A stretch of 64,000 nucleotides of DNA from Lentilitoribacter sp. Alg239-R112 (GTDB lineage: Bacteria > Pseudomonadota > Alphaproteobacteria > Rhizobiales > Rhizobiaceae), in assembly GCF_900537175.1 (NCBI RefSeq), contig NZ_LS999833.1, forward strand, positions 124,001-188,000, given 5' to 3'. Shown here in pieces: positions 17,372 to 25,316 of this stretch (its first letter is position 1; every line of letters starts with the position of its first letter). Under the pieces are notes generated by a model that was given only the letters and a program-made list of their open reading frames with translations, searched no databases and was not told the origin of the DNA. The position numbers and the translations under genes were made by a program.

Positions 17372-17802
17372 ACCATCAAAAAATTGAAATATTGTTGGTT
17401 GAAGATAATCCGGGCGATGTTGAACTCACACGGCAAGCCCTTGATGATGCTGACTTTAACAATAAGCTTAATGTTACCCTTGATGGCGATGAAGCACTGG
17501 ATTATCTTAATAAACGTAAGGGTTTTGAAGACGCAAAAATGCCCGATATCATCTTGCTGGACTTGAATTTGCCGCGAACAGATGGCCGCGGCGTGCTGAA
17601 AGAGCTTAAAGCAAGTGATGAGCTGAAACATATTCCGGTAATTGTACTGTCCAGCTCAAGGGCAGAGCGCGATATTAATGACGCCTATGCGCTCAATGCC
17701 AGTTGCTATATTGCCAAACCTAACGGGGCGATGAAATATATGGAAGTTGTGCGGACGGTGAGCAGTTTTTGGTCGCAGACCTGTTATCTTCCTGTAAAAT
17801 AA
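17368..17802 (+). CDS. Single-domain response regulator (Rcp1-like)
   Basis: A 144-residue receiver with no output domain. EILLVEDNPGDVELTRQAL gives the acidic pocket (E12, D13), ILLDLNLPRTDG the phosphoacceptor Asp65, VIVLSSSRAE the switch Ser and YIAKPNGAMKY the conserved Lys. The NPGDVxL start and DLNLPRxDGR block are the Rcp1 signature, the partner type of PAS/phytochrome kinases. Its start overlaps the kinase stop (ATGA). Output is by protein-protein contact or an onward phosphotransfer. Confidence 0.93.
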   Translation: MNHQKIEILLVEDNPGDVELTRQALDDADFNNKLNVTLDGDEALDYLNKRKGFEDAKMPDIILLDLNLPRTDGRGVLKELKASDELKHIPVIVLSSSRAERDINDAYALNASCYIAKPNGAMKYMEVVRTVSSFWSQTCYLPVK

Positions 17803-17818
17803 CGGGGTGGTTTGCGCC

Positions 17819-18289
17819 CTATTCATCCACGTACAGATCAATACCAGCCACTTTGTGCAGAAGCTTTATGATCTGCTTTTGCTCGGATTCGTCTAAGTTG
17901 CTGAGGTGATGTTCGTTGGATTCTTTAATGATATTGGGGAGCTGCATGGCTTTATCCCTGCCCGCTCTCGTCAGATAAATCAGAAACGATCTTCGACTAT
18001 TGGGATCAGGTCGACGTTCGGCGAATCCCTCTTTGACCAGCATATCAATATTGCGACTTGTATAATAATCGGGGAAATCAAGTAAATCACCCAGTTCCCG
18101 CTGATTGATACCGTCTCTCTCGAGCAATATCATCAGATTGGCAAAAATCTTCACATCAATGCCGATTTCCGACAATCGCTCTTTCATACCCATATCAATG
18201 CGCCTGGCAATGCGCTGCATCAAATAACCAAAACTATGCTCTCGGTTTCGCTGTGCTTGGGAAATTATCCCGTCTGGAATTTGAGTCAT
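17819..18289 (-). CDS. MarR-family transcriptional regulator
   Basis: 156 residues from the ATG at 18287-18289 (GGGAG ten bases upstream). The winged helix spans FANLMILLERDGINQRELGDLLDFPDYYTSRNIDMLVKEGFAERRPDPNSRRSFLIYLT (about residues 51-109). DPNSRRS is the wing tip that reads DNA. It is divergent from the EF-hand and ferric-reductase-like genes, and a perfect 10-bp inverted repeat lies in between (18390-18429), so these are its likely targets. It converges on the response-regulator gene with 16 bases between stops. Confidence 0.87.
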   Translation of the reverse strand: MTQIPDGIISQAQRNREHSFGYLMQRIARRIDMGMKERLSEIGIDVKIFANLMILLERDGINQRELGDLLDFPDYYTSRNIDMLVKEGFAERRPDPNSRRSFLIYLTRAGRDKAMQLPNIIKESNEHHLSNLDESEQKQIIKLLHKVAGIDLYVDE

Positions 18290-18389
18290 TAAGTAGCATC
18301 TCCCAAGTATCGAATAGGACATCCAGTTATCTCCAAAAACTTGCAAAACGCAACAGTTGCATTGTTGACTCTTGCATTTTGTTTATTTA

Positions 18390-18429
18390 TGCATTTACAA
18401 TACTTGCAATTACAACTAATGTAAATGCA
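18390..18429. promoter_or_regulatory. Candidate MarR operator, inverted TGCATTTACA sites
   Basis: TGCATTTACA (18390-18399) and TGTAAATGCA (18420-18429) are perfect inverse copies whose centres are 30 bases, or about three helical turns, apart. Further TTGCAT/TTGCAA motifs lie between and upstream. The site is between the MarR gene and the EF-hand gene, 32 bases before the latter's ATG. A closely similar half site (TGCATTTGCA) occurs before another MarR gene at 39077-39133. Confidence 0.55.
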
Positions 18430-18461
18430 AATTAATGACAATCTTTAAACAGGAGAAAACT

Positions 18462-18959
18462 ATGACACATCCACTATCCACTTTGCTGTTGGCCGCATGC
18501 ATAACCACCGTTGGCGCAAATGCAGCCCTGGCTGATCAACTAACAGACGGCAAACAACTAGCCATTGCCACCTTCAAAAGCATTGACGAAAACGAGCGCG
18601 GCTACATTGATATGGGCGAATATAATGCCTTTGGTGATAATATATTTATCTCCATGGATGCCGATGATAACGGCAAAGTGGATGTCGACGAGTTTCTGTT
18701 TTGGGATTTTGGTTGGCAGCCCCTTGCCGAAGAACGCGGTTCAAAAGCGGCTCTTGAAACAGCTATGCGCATTGTTCATGCCTTCTGGGATCGCAATGGC
18801 GACGGACAACTCACCCGCTCCGAACAGCGCTCATCTTCTCTTTATGATTTCCAACGCGCTGATCTCAATAGTGATGCTGTTCTAACGCAAGCAGAATTCC
18901 TGTCAGGTTTCACGGTCATGAAAGCCATCCGCGCAGCTGTCGCACAAGAAACCAAGTAA
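18462..18959 (+). CDS. Exported EF-hand protein
   Basis: 165 residues from ATG 18462 (AGGAG site). A signal peptide (STLLLAACITTVGANAALA) is followed by four EF-hand-like loops: DENERGYIDMGEY, DADDNGKVDVDEF, DRNGDGQLTRSEQ and DLNSDAVLTQAEF. The second and third have full D-x-D/N-x-D/N-G spacing; the first and fourth are imperfect. The protein probably binds Ca2+ in the periplasm. The ferric-reductase-like flavocytochrome gene starts 24 bases downstream, a pairing reminiscent of EF-hand-regulated NADPH oxidases, but here the EF-hands are on the outer side of the membrane. Confidence 0.85.
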   Translation: MTHPLSTLLLAACITTVGANAALADQLTDGKQLAIATFKSIDENERGYIDMGEYNAFGDNIFISMDADDNGKVDVDEFLFWDFGWQPLAEERGSKAALETAMRIVHAFWDRNGDGQLTRSEQRSSSLYDFQRADLNSDAVLTQAEFLSGFTVMKAIRAAVAQETK

Positions 18960-18983
18960 TCCACTCATAATGGGAGAAGCCCA

Positions 18984-20243
18984 ATGTTAAGAAAGCAAGG
19001 CGTTTACGCAATTATTGTGATTATTGCGCTGTTTATGGCGCTGCATCTGGCATTTGCGCCAGAAGCACATGAACCACGTACGACAGGAACAACGATGCTG
19101 GGCGGCATTGCGTTTTTATTAATGACGACCTCGATGATTTTATCCACGCGGGCACGGTTTTTGGAAGACCTGTTTGGCGGACTTGATCGCATGTATCAGG
19201 TCCACAAAGTCACTGGCACCATGTCATTGATCTTCGTATTAATCCATTTCTTTGGCGTGCCAAAGGAATTGCCAGCTGGCGTGGATGAAATCGCCAATGC
19301 ACTCGTGCCCTCCGCCCCCATGGGCATGATTGCGCTTATCGTGCTTGTTTTATCCTTGGCGATCACGCTGAACCGTAAAATTTCCTACAGTCGCTGGCGG
19401 CCCATGCATAAGCTCATGGGGCTGGTATATTTCCTCGTTATCGGTCACTTTATGACGGCACCTGCGATCTTTTACGAGCGGTTTAGCACCTCTGGAATTT
19501 TGATCTTCGTTGCCGCTATCATCGGCGCGGGTTCCTTTCTTTACTCGGTCTTTGGTATGAACCGCAAAACAGCACTGCCGTACAAGCTTGCCGCGATCAA
19601 CGCGCATGAGCGGGCAAAAGAGCTGGTATTAGCACCAATGGGCGCAAAGATGAGCTTTACACCGGGGCAATTCGCCTTTGTGGAAGTCGCTGGCAAAGAC
19701 TGGAATGAGCCGCACCCGTTCACCATCTCCAGCGCACCCGATGAGGACAATCTTCGCTTCACTATCAAAGTTCTGGGCGACTGGACACGGAAAGTGCGTG
19801 AGGAACTCGAAGCTGGTGGCGAGGTTAAAGTGCGCGGCCCCTATGGACGCTTTGATATGAGCAAAGGTGGCAACAAGCAGATCTGGCTTGCAGGCGGCAT
19901 CGGCATCACCCCTTTCCTATCCACCATTCGGAATATGAAGGATGATGATGAACGCGACATTCACCTTGTCTATGCAACCAGAGAAGAAAAAGAAGCGCTT
20001 TTTCTGGATGAGCTTCTAGACCATGCAAAACGGCTCAAAGGCCTTAAAATCATTCCGCTCTTCTCTGATGAAGGAAATTTCGCCCGCGTGGACATCATGG
20101 AAGAAAAATTACCTGATGCACTACCCGGCTATGACTATTTCCTCTGCGGACCCAAAGCCATGACAGGCCCGATCTCCAAAGATCTGAAAGCCAAAGGTGT
20201 CGGCCGCAAACAAATCCACATGGAAGCCTTTGAGTTCAGATAA
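18984..20243 (+). CDS. Ferric reductase-like transmembrane flavocytochrome
   Basis: 419 residues. An N-terminal membrane part has about six helices carrying the haem-ligand histidines of the ferric reductase domain (VHKVTGTMSLIFVLIHFFG and WRPMHKLMGLVYFLVIGHFM). From about residue 205 comes a ferredoxin-reductase-like part: GQFAFVEV, HPFTISSAPDE (FAD), GPYGRF, LAGGIGITPFLSTIRNM (NAD ribose) and DYFLCGPKAMTGPI. It moves electrons from NAD(P)H across the membrane to haem and an unknown periplasmic acceptor (Fe3+, O2 or a protein). It is cotranscribed with the EF-hand gene and ends in a strong terminator. Confidence 0.9.
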   Translation: MLRKQGVYAIIVIIALFMALHLAFAPEAHEPRTTGTTMLGGIAFLLMTTSMILSTRARFLEDLFGGLDRMYQVHKVTGTMSLIFVLIHFFGVPKELPAGVDEIANALVPSAPMGMIALIVLVLSLAITLNRKISYSRWRPMHKLMGLVYFLVIGHFMTAPAIFYERFSTSGILIFVAAIIGAGSFLYSVFGMNRKTALPYKLAAINAHERAKELVLAPMGAKMSFTPGQFAFVEVAGKDWNEPHPFTISSAPDEDNLRFTIKVLGDWTRKVREELEAGGEVKVRGPYGRFDMSKGGNKQIWLAGGIGITPFLSTIRNMKDDDERDIHLVYATREEKEALFLDELLDHAKRLKGLKIIPLFSDEGNFARVDIMEEKLPDALPGYDYFLCGPKAMTGPISKDLKAKGVGRKQIHMEAFEFR

Positions 20244-20267
20244 GCGCCACAAAATCAGATCTGTAAG

Positions 20268-20290
20268 CAGCCCTTTCGAGGGCTGTTTTT
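20268..20290 (+). terminator. Rho-independent terminator of the EF-hand/reductase operon
   Basis: CAGCCCT (20268-20274), TTCG tetraloop, AGGGCTG (20279-20285), then five T: a compact canonical terminator. The A-run after it allows weaker action for the convergent channel gene. Confidence 0.92.
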
Positions 20291-20329
20291 AAAAAAAACT
20301 TAAGTCAGGCATAAAGATTAAATGTACTT

Positions 20330-20764
20330 CTAATCAAGCAAATTATGCTGAACTCTTCGGACATGGCGCAAGGTGTCCGTTACCATTGCCGTCATAATCC
20401 CAAACATTAAAAACCCATTTGCAGCGGTCATACCGCCCAATAAACGCTTGTCTGTTGGAATAGCAACGTCACCGATGCCCAACGTCGTATAGGCCACCAG
20501 AGAATAATAAACAGCCTCCTCCAAGGTGCTGAAAATAGACATTTGCTTGAAAACAATTGCCCATAGCCAAACCCCAAATGTCATCATAGCCATTGTCGAA
20601 AACACAACCATAAAAATCACCAAAAGCGATTTGGCCGGATAAGGCGGACGCCGTAGCCAGGGCTCCATAAATAAAAGCACTTCGTTCAAAACCCACCATA
20701 GCACAGCGCCACCAACCAATGAGACGAGAGTTATGGCAGAGCCAAGCAATAATTGTTCGAACAT
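20330..20764 (-). CDS. Two-TM ion channel (potassium channel-like)
   Basis: A 144-residue protein with an N-terminal helix (LLGSAITLVSLVGGAVLWWVL), a second long hydrophobic helix (VIFMVVFSTMAMMTFGVWLWAIVF), a pore loop AVYYSLVAYTTLGIGDVAIP and a final helix (GMTAANGFLMFGIMTAMVTD). The filter reads TTLGIGD instead of TTVGYGD, a variant seen in bacterial Ion_trans_2 proteins whose selectivity is uncertain. No cytosolic RCK gating domain is attached. It is a lone gene after the reductase terminator. Confidence 0.8.
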   Translation of the reverse strand: MFEQLLLGSAITLVSLVGGAVLWWVLNEVLLFMEPWLRRPPYPAKSLLVIFMVVFSTMAMMTFGVWLWAIVFKQMSIFSTLEEAVYYSLVAYTTLGIGDVAIPTDKRLLGGMTAANGFLMFGIMTAMVTDTLRHVRRVQHNLLD

Positions 20765-20948
20765 TATCCGCTTATCCTTTATTTACGTTACCACTTATCA
20801 AGACTTTATAACTGAACCAAGGTCGGTTTAACATGATTAGAAGCAATGATAAGTCCATTCTCTGAGGACTAGTTGGGGTCGATACGCGGGATGTCAGGCT
20901 AATACTATGATATTTGCACAGATGTGAACATTTGCGCCGCAAGCGGAC

Positions 20949-21662
20949 CTACGCACGATGTTGCTTTCTCAGAAATGTGTCTACATGTTCTGCACTCAAT
21001 GGTCCTCCGTGACCAAGGTAAAATTTCTTTGCCCCTTCGTTGAGCAGGAACTTAAGCGACGTTAAAACGGCTTGCCTATCTTCCTCAAAGGGTGGTGGCT
21101 TTGGTCGATCCTTTAACATTATGCCGCCTAACAGGATGCCTGAGGCAACCAGATCGCCTGCAACAACCTCTCCATCGTCTAAAAACACCGAAAGAGATCC
21201 CGGCGTGTGACCCGGCGTATGTAAGATACGCCCCCTGAAGCCAAAATCTTCCAGAGACAACTCATTGTCGATCATGGTTATGTCCGGTTGGAAATATTTA
21301 AATGGTTGCTCAATGGCTCTGGTCTTTACAAAAAATTTTCCAAATGTGCCCGTTGGGTTTAACATGGGGCGCTTTCCGTCCTGAATATAAGGTACATCCC
21401 CTGCGTGCGCGACAATAGGTGCGGAGCTTAAAACCCTGGCATGATGGGCTGAACCTACATGATCTATGTGACCATGAGTGAGGATAATCAGGTCAATATG
21501 TAACCATTCCAAGCCCGCTTTTTTTAAAACTTTTTCAATTCGATTAGCTGAGTTGGGAAGACCGGTGTCAATCAATATAGCTCTTTGCTTGCGTATTATG
21601 AGATAGGCGTTCAGCATGCCAAACGGCAGCATGGAAATAGGGACTATGACTTGCGTGTCCAT
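20949..21662 (-). CDS. Metallo-beta-lactamase-fold hydrolase
   Basis: 237 residues from ATG 21660-21662. LIIRKQRAILIDTGLP is the first strand pair, ILTHGHIDHVGSAH (HxHxDH, residues about 65-78) binds the di-metal centre, HTPGHTPGSLSVF and VAGDLV add the third His and Asp, and YLGHGGPLS the last His. This is the glyoxalase II/lactonase-like branch; the substrate is not known. It is divergent from the HxlR gene and shares a 20-bp palindrome with it. Confidence 0.88.
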   Translation of the reverse strand: MDTQVIVPISMLPFGMLNAYLIIRKQRAILIDTGLPNSANRIEKVLKKAGLEWLHIDLIILTHGHIDHVGSAHHARVLSSAPIVAHAGDVPYIQDGKRPMLNPTGTFGKFFVKTRAIEQPFKYFQPDITMIDNELSLEDFGFRGRILHTPGHTPGSLSVFLDDGEVVAGDLVASGILLGGIMLKDRPKPPPFEEDRQAVLTSLKFLLNEGAKKFYLGHGGPLSAEHVDTFLRKQHRA

Positions 21663-21708
21663 GAGGTGAAAATCCTTCCAGTTAATTGCAAGCAAACATA
21701 AAGTGCTT

Positions 21709-21728
21709 TAATTGGAAGCTTTCAATTA
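21709..21728. promoter_or_regulatory. Candidate HxlR operator
   Basis: TAATTG (21709-21714), G-AAGCTT-T, CAATTA (21723-21728): a 20-bp near-perfect palindrome with one mismatched pair, midway between the MBL and HxlR starts. It would lie inside the HxlR gene if the earliest TTG (21686) were used, which argues for the later start. Confidence 0.5.
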
Positions 21729-21754
21729 GGTACTTTTTTGTAACTGGTGATATC

Positions 21755-22123
21755 TTGACGAATTTAGACGACCACACTAGCTCGTGGGAAATTTCTGAAA
21801 CTGGAATATGCCCTGTAGCCGAAACACTGCGCATGCTGGGCGGAAAATACAAACCACAAATTCTGCATTGCCTACTGGAACAGGAAACGCATTTCTTAGA
21901 ATTAAGTCGTAAAATCAAAGGCATAAGTCGAAAAATATTGTCGCAACAATTAAGAGATCTTCTATCTGCGAACCTGATAAATCGCATTGAAAAAAATGAT
22001 GCCAGACAGAGAGTAGAATACTCACTCACCGAGAAGGGATATTCGCTGACTCTTATTTTATCCCAGATTAATGATTGGGCGATAACCCATGGTAGCTTCG
22101 CCGAAGTCACGAAAGATGTTTGA
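21755..22123 (+). CDS. HxlR-family transcriptional regulator
   Basis: About 122 residues with the HxlR signature CPVAETLRMLGGKYKPQILHCLLEQETHFLELSRKIKGISRKILSQQLRDLLSANLINRI, where Cys precedes the GGKYK helix start. The wing is RQRVEYSLTEKG. The start is uncertain: TTG 21755 (with GGTGAT before it) keeps the palindrome outside the gene, and TTG 21686 would add 23 residues. HxlR proteins often sense electrophiles or quinones. It is divergent from the MBL hydrolase, its probable target. Confidence 0.82.
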   Translation: MTNLDDHTSSWEISETGICPVAETLRMLGGKYKPQILHCLLEQETHFLELSRKIKGISRKILSQQLRDLLSANLINRIEKNDARQRVEYSLTEKGYSLTLILSQINDWAITHGSFAEVTKDV

Positions 22124-22369
22124 ATGTCTTTTTCAGGTCAATTTTTGAACAAAACTTCTTGGCTTGAATGACCGCACTAGGGTGTAACTCAGAAACTCTA
22201 TATGACGCTATCTAATTAAGTATTACATCACACCAATTAGCGAAAGGAAAAACAAAGAGTGGCATTGGACACAATCCTCCCCATTTTCCCGACCGCATCA
22301 AACGCGACGTTATAGCGTCTTACGCGGCCGATTTTCATCAGCTAGAATTTATGCGCGGCATGGAGAGAC

Positions 22370-22603
22370 ATGGATATGAGTTGGCGAGACGATTTCAAAC
22401 AGAACCAGACACTTTCAATTGCCCTTCATATGATTATATGGGCAGTTTTGAGTGGGGTTGGCATTGTTGTAATCATTGTCATGAAACTGTTTACCTGGCC
22501 GTTTATTATCACCGCCATGGTGGGTACATTTATGATCAGTTTTCCGATTTCATGGGCCATTGTGCGCGGCATGATGGGTAATAGTTCTGGCAAAAATCAT
22601 TGA
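22370..22603 (+). CDS. Small two-TM membrane protein, unrecognised
   Basis: 77 residues: MDMSWRDDFKQNQ, TM1 LSIALHMIIWAVLSGVGIVVIIVM, TM2 FIITAMVGTFMISFPISWAIV, and a polar end GNSSGKNH. Its 3' end converges on, and overlaps by seven bases, a broken second copy of the pecS-like regulator. A degenerate copy of the 3' end of this gene is found at 24767-24805, beside the intact regulator, so both are part of one duplicated block. Confidence 0.55.
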   Translation: MDMSWRDDFKQNQTLSIALHMIIWAVLSGVGIVVIIVMKLFTWPFIITAMVGTFMISFPISWAIVRGMMGNSSGKNH

Positions 22604-22788
22604 TTCTTTTCAATGTTTTCGAGATAGGTTTTCATAAATTGATTCATGGTTTTGCGGTCTGTTTTGGCAAAGCCTGATACGAGTGTTTTTTGTGTTTTAA
22701 CATGCGCGCCAACAACTTCATCGATGAGGGTGAACCCTTTATCTGTGAGTTTGATGAGGAGCCCCCGTCCGTCATTTTCGTTGGCGAT
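22559..22788. repeat. Left copy of a ~230-bp diverged direct repeat
   Basis: This block matches 24767-24997 in the same orientation. It covers the last codons of the two-TM protein and the last 63 codons of the pecS-like gene, with mostly single-base differences and two small indels near the junction. The two copies flank the segment with the Sel1-repeat and GFA genes. Confidence 0.75.
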
Positions 22789-22790
22789 GC
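22597..22790 (-). pseudogene. Truncated copy of the pecS-like MarR gene (3' remnant)
   Basis: Read on the minus strand this encodes IANENDGRGLLIKLTDKGFT and onwards to the stop at 22597-22599. In my alignment it matches the last 63 residues of the intact regulator at 24806 at 55 of 63 positions. Upstream of the Ile-Ala-Asn the frame hits a stop, and the DNA-binding helix is missing. It cannot be a functional regulator. Divergence shows the duplication is not recent. Confidence 0.82.
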
Positions 22791-23016
22791 TCTACCCAAA
22801 AGTATACCACCCCTATTCATATACTTCAGCATCTATACGCCTTGACAGAAGAATTATGGTTGTCGTTTTCGTATTTTAAATACAGAGACACCAAATGTAT
22901 GGGCGCCATCTGCTTGGCAAATAGATTGATGTCGATAATTAGGTATCGTCAAACAAACTCTACGCATCTTAAAATATGGGAAATGTAATTATCTAAAGGA
23001 GTAAAGGGAGATCTTT

Positions 23017-24102
23017 GTGGAACATTCATTTGTGATTAAAGCGGTTTATCTATGTATAAGTCTTATCATACTGCCACTAGATGGCAACGCATCTAATACA
23101 CCTACAACAAAAGAGCTTTTCGCCCATGCAGAAGCCTTGCGTGTGGGCGCAGACGTTAAGCCTGATCCAACAGCTGCATTTCAAATTATGATGGATCTCG
23201 CTAAAGCCGGAAACGCCAGAGCGCAAGATAAGCTTGCCAACTATTATCGGCTCGGGGTAGGAACAGCTGTTAATACAGAAAACGCGGCAGCCTGGTATAA
23301 AGCTGCGATTAAAAATGGTAGGGATTACTCGCGGGTTCCATACGCAAGATTATTGCTGAAACAGAATGCTTTTGCCGATGCGCTTTCCCAACTCACGTTA
23401 GCAACCAAGGCCGACATACGTGGGGCTGCTGCGCTGCTCGCGGCTACCCATCACGACGGATCTTTCGGGCATTTGTCACAGCGAGATCAAGGAACGGATG
23501 ATCTGATCAAGCTTTCGCAAGCCGGCGATGTTGTTGCTAGTCTGTACCTTCTCCAGCACCTTGCGCGCGGCAATAAATTTGACATGGATACAGATCGCCT
23601 ATTCCAAGACGCATTGCAAATTTCACGTGACCCAACGCATCGCTACCATCTAAAAACCGCTGAAGTTCTATTGGCCTACCTGCGACAAACCAATGGTAGA
23701 AAGGGACTAAGCATACGCGCTGAATTACTACAGACCCCTAATCTACGAGGAAGAATTTGGGTTGCAGAATCCTTATATTTTGCAATTGAAACTACACCGG
23801 AAACCTTCTGGAAAGCTTCAGAAAAGATAGTTATCTCTGCGGATTCGGAAAGCTACACTCGCGCGTTATTCCTAACTTCCCGACTTAACAAAAACGCCTA
23901 TGTAAGGATTTTGCAAAAAGAACTTACTGCACACGGTTATAAACCAGGCCGTACTTCAGGTTATCTTACGTCCGCAACTATACGAGCGATTACCAAGTTG
24001 TGTAAAGATATTGGGATATTAAATACTTGCCGTCTTGGGCCTCTGAAATCGAGTTCCATAAAAGAGATTGCAAAGTGGTTGTCGAACAACCGCCAATCAT
24101 AG
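23017..24102 (+). CDS. Exported Sel1-repeat protein with peptidoglycan-binding-like end
   Basis: 361 residues from GTG 23017, preceded by GGGAG. A signal peptide (VYLCISLIILPLDGNA) is followed by Sel1-like repeats: PTAAFQIMMDLAKAGNARAQDKLANYYRLGVG and NTENAAAWYKAAIKNGRDYSRVPYARLLL (residues 50-115), then more degenerate helical hairpins. The end LQKELTAHGYKPGRTSGYLTSATIRAITKLC (about 308-338) looks like a PG_binding_1 fold. This suggests a periplasmic scaffold at the cell wall. It lies inside the segment flanked by the direct repeat, so it may have arrived by insertion. Confidence 0.72.
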   Translation: MEHSFVIKAVYLCISLIILPLDGNASNTPTTKELFAHAEALRVGADVKPDPTAAFQIMMDLAKAGNARAQDKLANYYRLGVGTAVNTENAAAWYKAAIKNGRDYSRVPYARLLLKQNAFADALSQLTLATKADIRGAAALLAATHHDGSFGHLSQRDQGTDDLIKLSQAGDVVASLYLLQHLARGNKFDMDTDRLFQDALQISRDPTHRYHLKTAEVLLAYLRQTNGRKGLSIRAELLQTPNLRGRIWVAESLYFAIETTPETFWKASEKIVISADSESYTRALFLTSRLNKNAYVRILQKELTAHGYKPGRTSGYLTSATIRAITKLCKDIGILNTCRLGPLKSSSIKEIAKWLSNNRQS

Positions 24103-24224
24103 AAAAATTTGTGTTCGCGCCCTTTTTTATTGGTCTCGATTAGTTATTTATATTCCCTTGAGGCCTTTTCATACTTTTATGACTGCACTGGGCCAAGCTC
24201 CGAAAAATTATGTCGGGTTTGAAT

Positions 24225-24244
24225 GACTGCAATTGATTGCAGTC
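24225..24244. terminator. 20-bp palindrome between convergent genes
   Basis: GACTGCAAT (24225-24233), TG, ATTGCAGTC (24236-24244): perfect arms with a two-base centre. It lies between the convergent Sel1 and GFA genes. The tight spacing fits a protein site or cruciform as well as a terminator; no T-run follows. Confidence 0.35.
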
Positions 24245-24271
24245 CAGTAGATATAATTTCTGGTGCAAATG

Positions 24272-24664
24272 TCATGACTTTTGCACATCGACATGCCACC
24301 ACTTAGGGCGACGTCCTTTGTAAGAGTGCGCTAAAGGAATAAGCTCTTTGTTGTTCGTTTTGTCGAAGGTCCCGACCAATAAAGCGATGGTTGGTTCGTC
24401 ATCAATTGCACCTAATGTACTGCCACATACGGGACAAAAGGCACGGCTAGAGTACTCCGAAGATCGATACGTCGTCGGCATGCCTCCTGCTCCGTTCCAA
24501 GATACGGATTCTTTGGGAAATTCTACCCAGACTGCCGTAAGGGAGCCGCTGTGGCGTTGGCACATTTTGCAAGAGCAAGTATGAGGTTTCAGCGCTGGGC
24601 CCTTCGCTTGGAAACGGATTGCGCCGCAAAGACACCCTCCCACATGTACTGCTTTGCTCACCAT
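24272..24664 (-). CDS. GFA/CENP-V-domain protein
   Basis: 130 residues from ATG 24662-24664 (AGAGG upstream). The zinc-binding cysteines are in order: CLCGAIRF, HTCSCKMCQRHSG, and RAFCPVCGSTLG, the complete GFA set. The superfamily includes the glutathione-dependent formaldehyde-activating enzyme, but most members are of unknown activity. It lies inside the repeat-flanked segment, converging on the Sel1 gene. Confidence 0.88.
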   Translation of the reverse strand: MVSKAVHVGGCLCGAIRFQAKGPALKPHTCSCKMCQRHSGSLTAVWVEFPKESVSWNGAGGMPTTYRSSEYSSRAFCPVCGSTLGAIDDEPTIALLVGTFDKTNNKELIPLAHSYKGRRPKWWHVDVQKS

Positions 24665-24766
24665 TGCTTGACCTCTTCTAATTTTCTCAAGATACACCTA
24701 CTAGAAAGCATGTGGCATAGGGTCAACGAATAAATAAAACTCCCGCCATCAATGGTAGCTTTGTCC

Positions 24767-24997
24767 TTTGTCCGTGGCATGATGGGCTAAGGACCTAGGT
24801 CGTAATCATTGATTCTTTTCAATGTCTTCAAGATAGGTTTTCATAAATTGATTCATAGTTTTTCGGTCTGTTTTACTAAAACCTGACACGAGTTCTTTTT
24901 GCCTAACAACGTGTGCGCTAACGACTTCATCGATGAGGGTGAACCCCTCGTCGGTGAGTTTGATGAGGAACCCTCGCCCGTCATTTTCGTTGGCAAT
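24767..24997. repeat. Right copy of the ~230-bp diverged direct repeat
   Basis: This copy matches 22559-22788. Here the regulator end belongs to the intact pecS-like gene, while the first 38 bases are a decayed remnant of the two-TM protein end (only the GGCATGATGGG core and ATCATTGA stop region are well kept). Confidence 0.75.
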
Positions 24998-25297
24998 CCG
25001 TTCCACAAAATTACGTTTAACAAGCTGATCTATCCGATTGGTCATCGTGCCGGATGTGATCATCATTGTTGTCATAAGATCGGTGGGTGACAGCGCATAG
25101 GGTGCGCCCGAACGCCTGAGCGTGGCAAGTACATCAAAGCTTGCAAGATTGAGATCATACTTCGAAAAAGTCTCCCCCATACCTTTGCCAAGGTGATTTG
25201 CGATCCGCATAAGTCGCCCTATCAAAGCCATCGGCTCGACATCAAGGTCGGGCCGCTCGCGGTTCCACTGTTCTATAATTTTGTCCACATCATCCAT
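24806..25297 (-). CDS. pecS: PecS-like MarR-family regulator
   Basis: 163 residues from ATG 25295-25297. There is an N-terminal helix typical of PecS (DDVDKIIEQWNRERPDLDVEPMALIGRLMRIA), then the winged helix YALSPTDLMTTMMITSGTMTNRIDQLVKRNFVERIANENDGRGFLIKLT. PecS proteins repress themselves and a divergent PecM exporter and are released by urate or oxidative signals. That exact arrangement is present, with a 20-bp inverted repeat between the genes. The 3' end is duplicated 2.2 kb upstream as a pseudogene. Confidence 0.85.
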   Translation of the reverse strand: MDDVDKIIEQWNRERPDLDVEPMALIGRLMRIANHLGKGMGETFSKYDLNLASFDVLATLRRSGAPYALSPTDLMTTMMITSGTMTNRIDQLVKRNFVERIANENDGRGFLIKLTDEGFTLIDEVVSAHVVRQKELVSGFSKTDRKTMNQFMKTYLEDIEKNQ

Positions 25298-25316
25298 GAA
25301 ATATCTATATGAAAAA

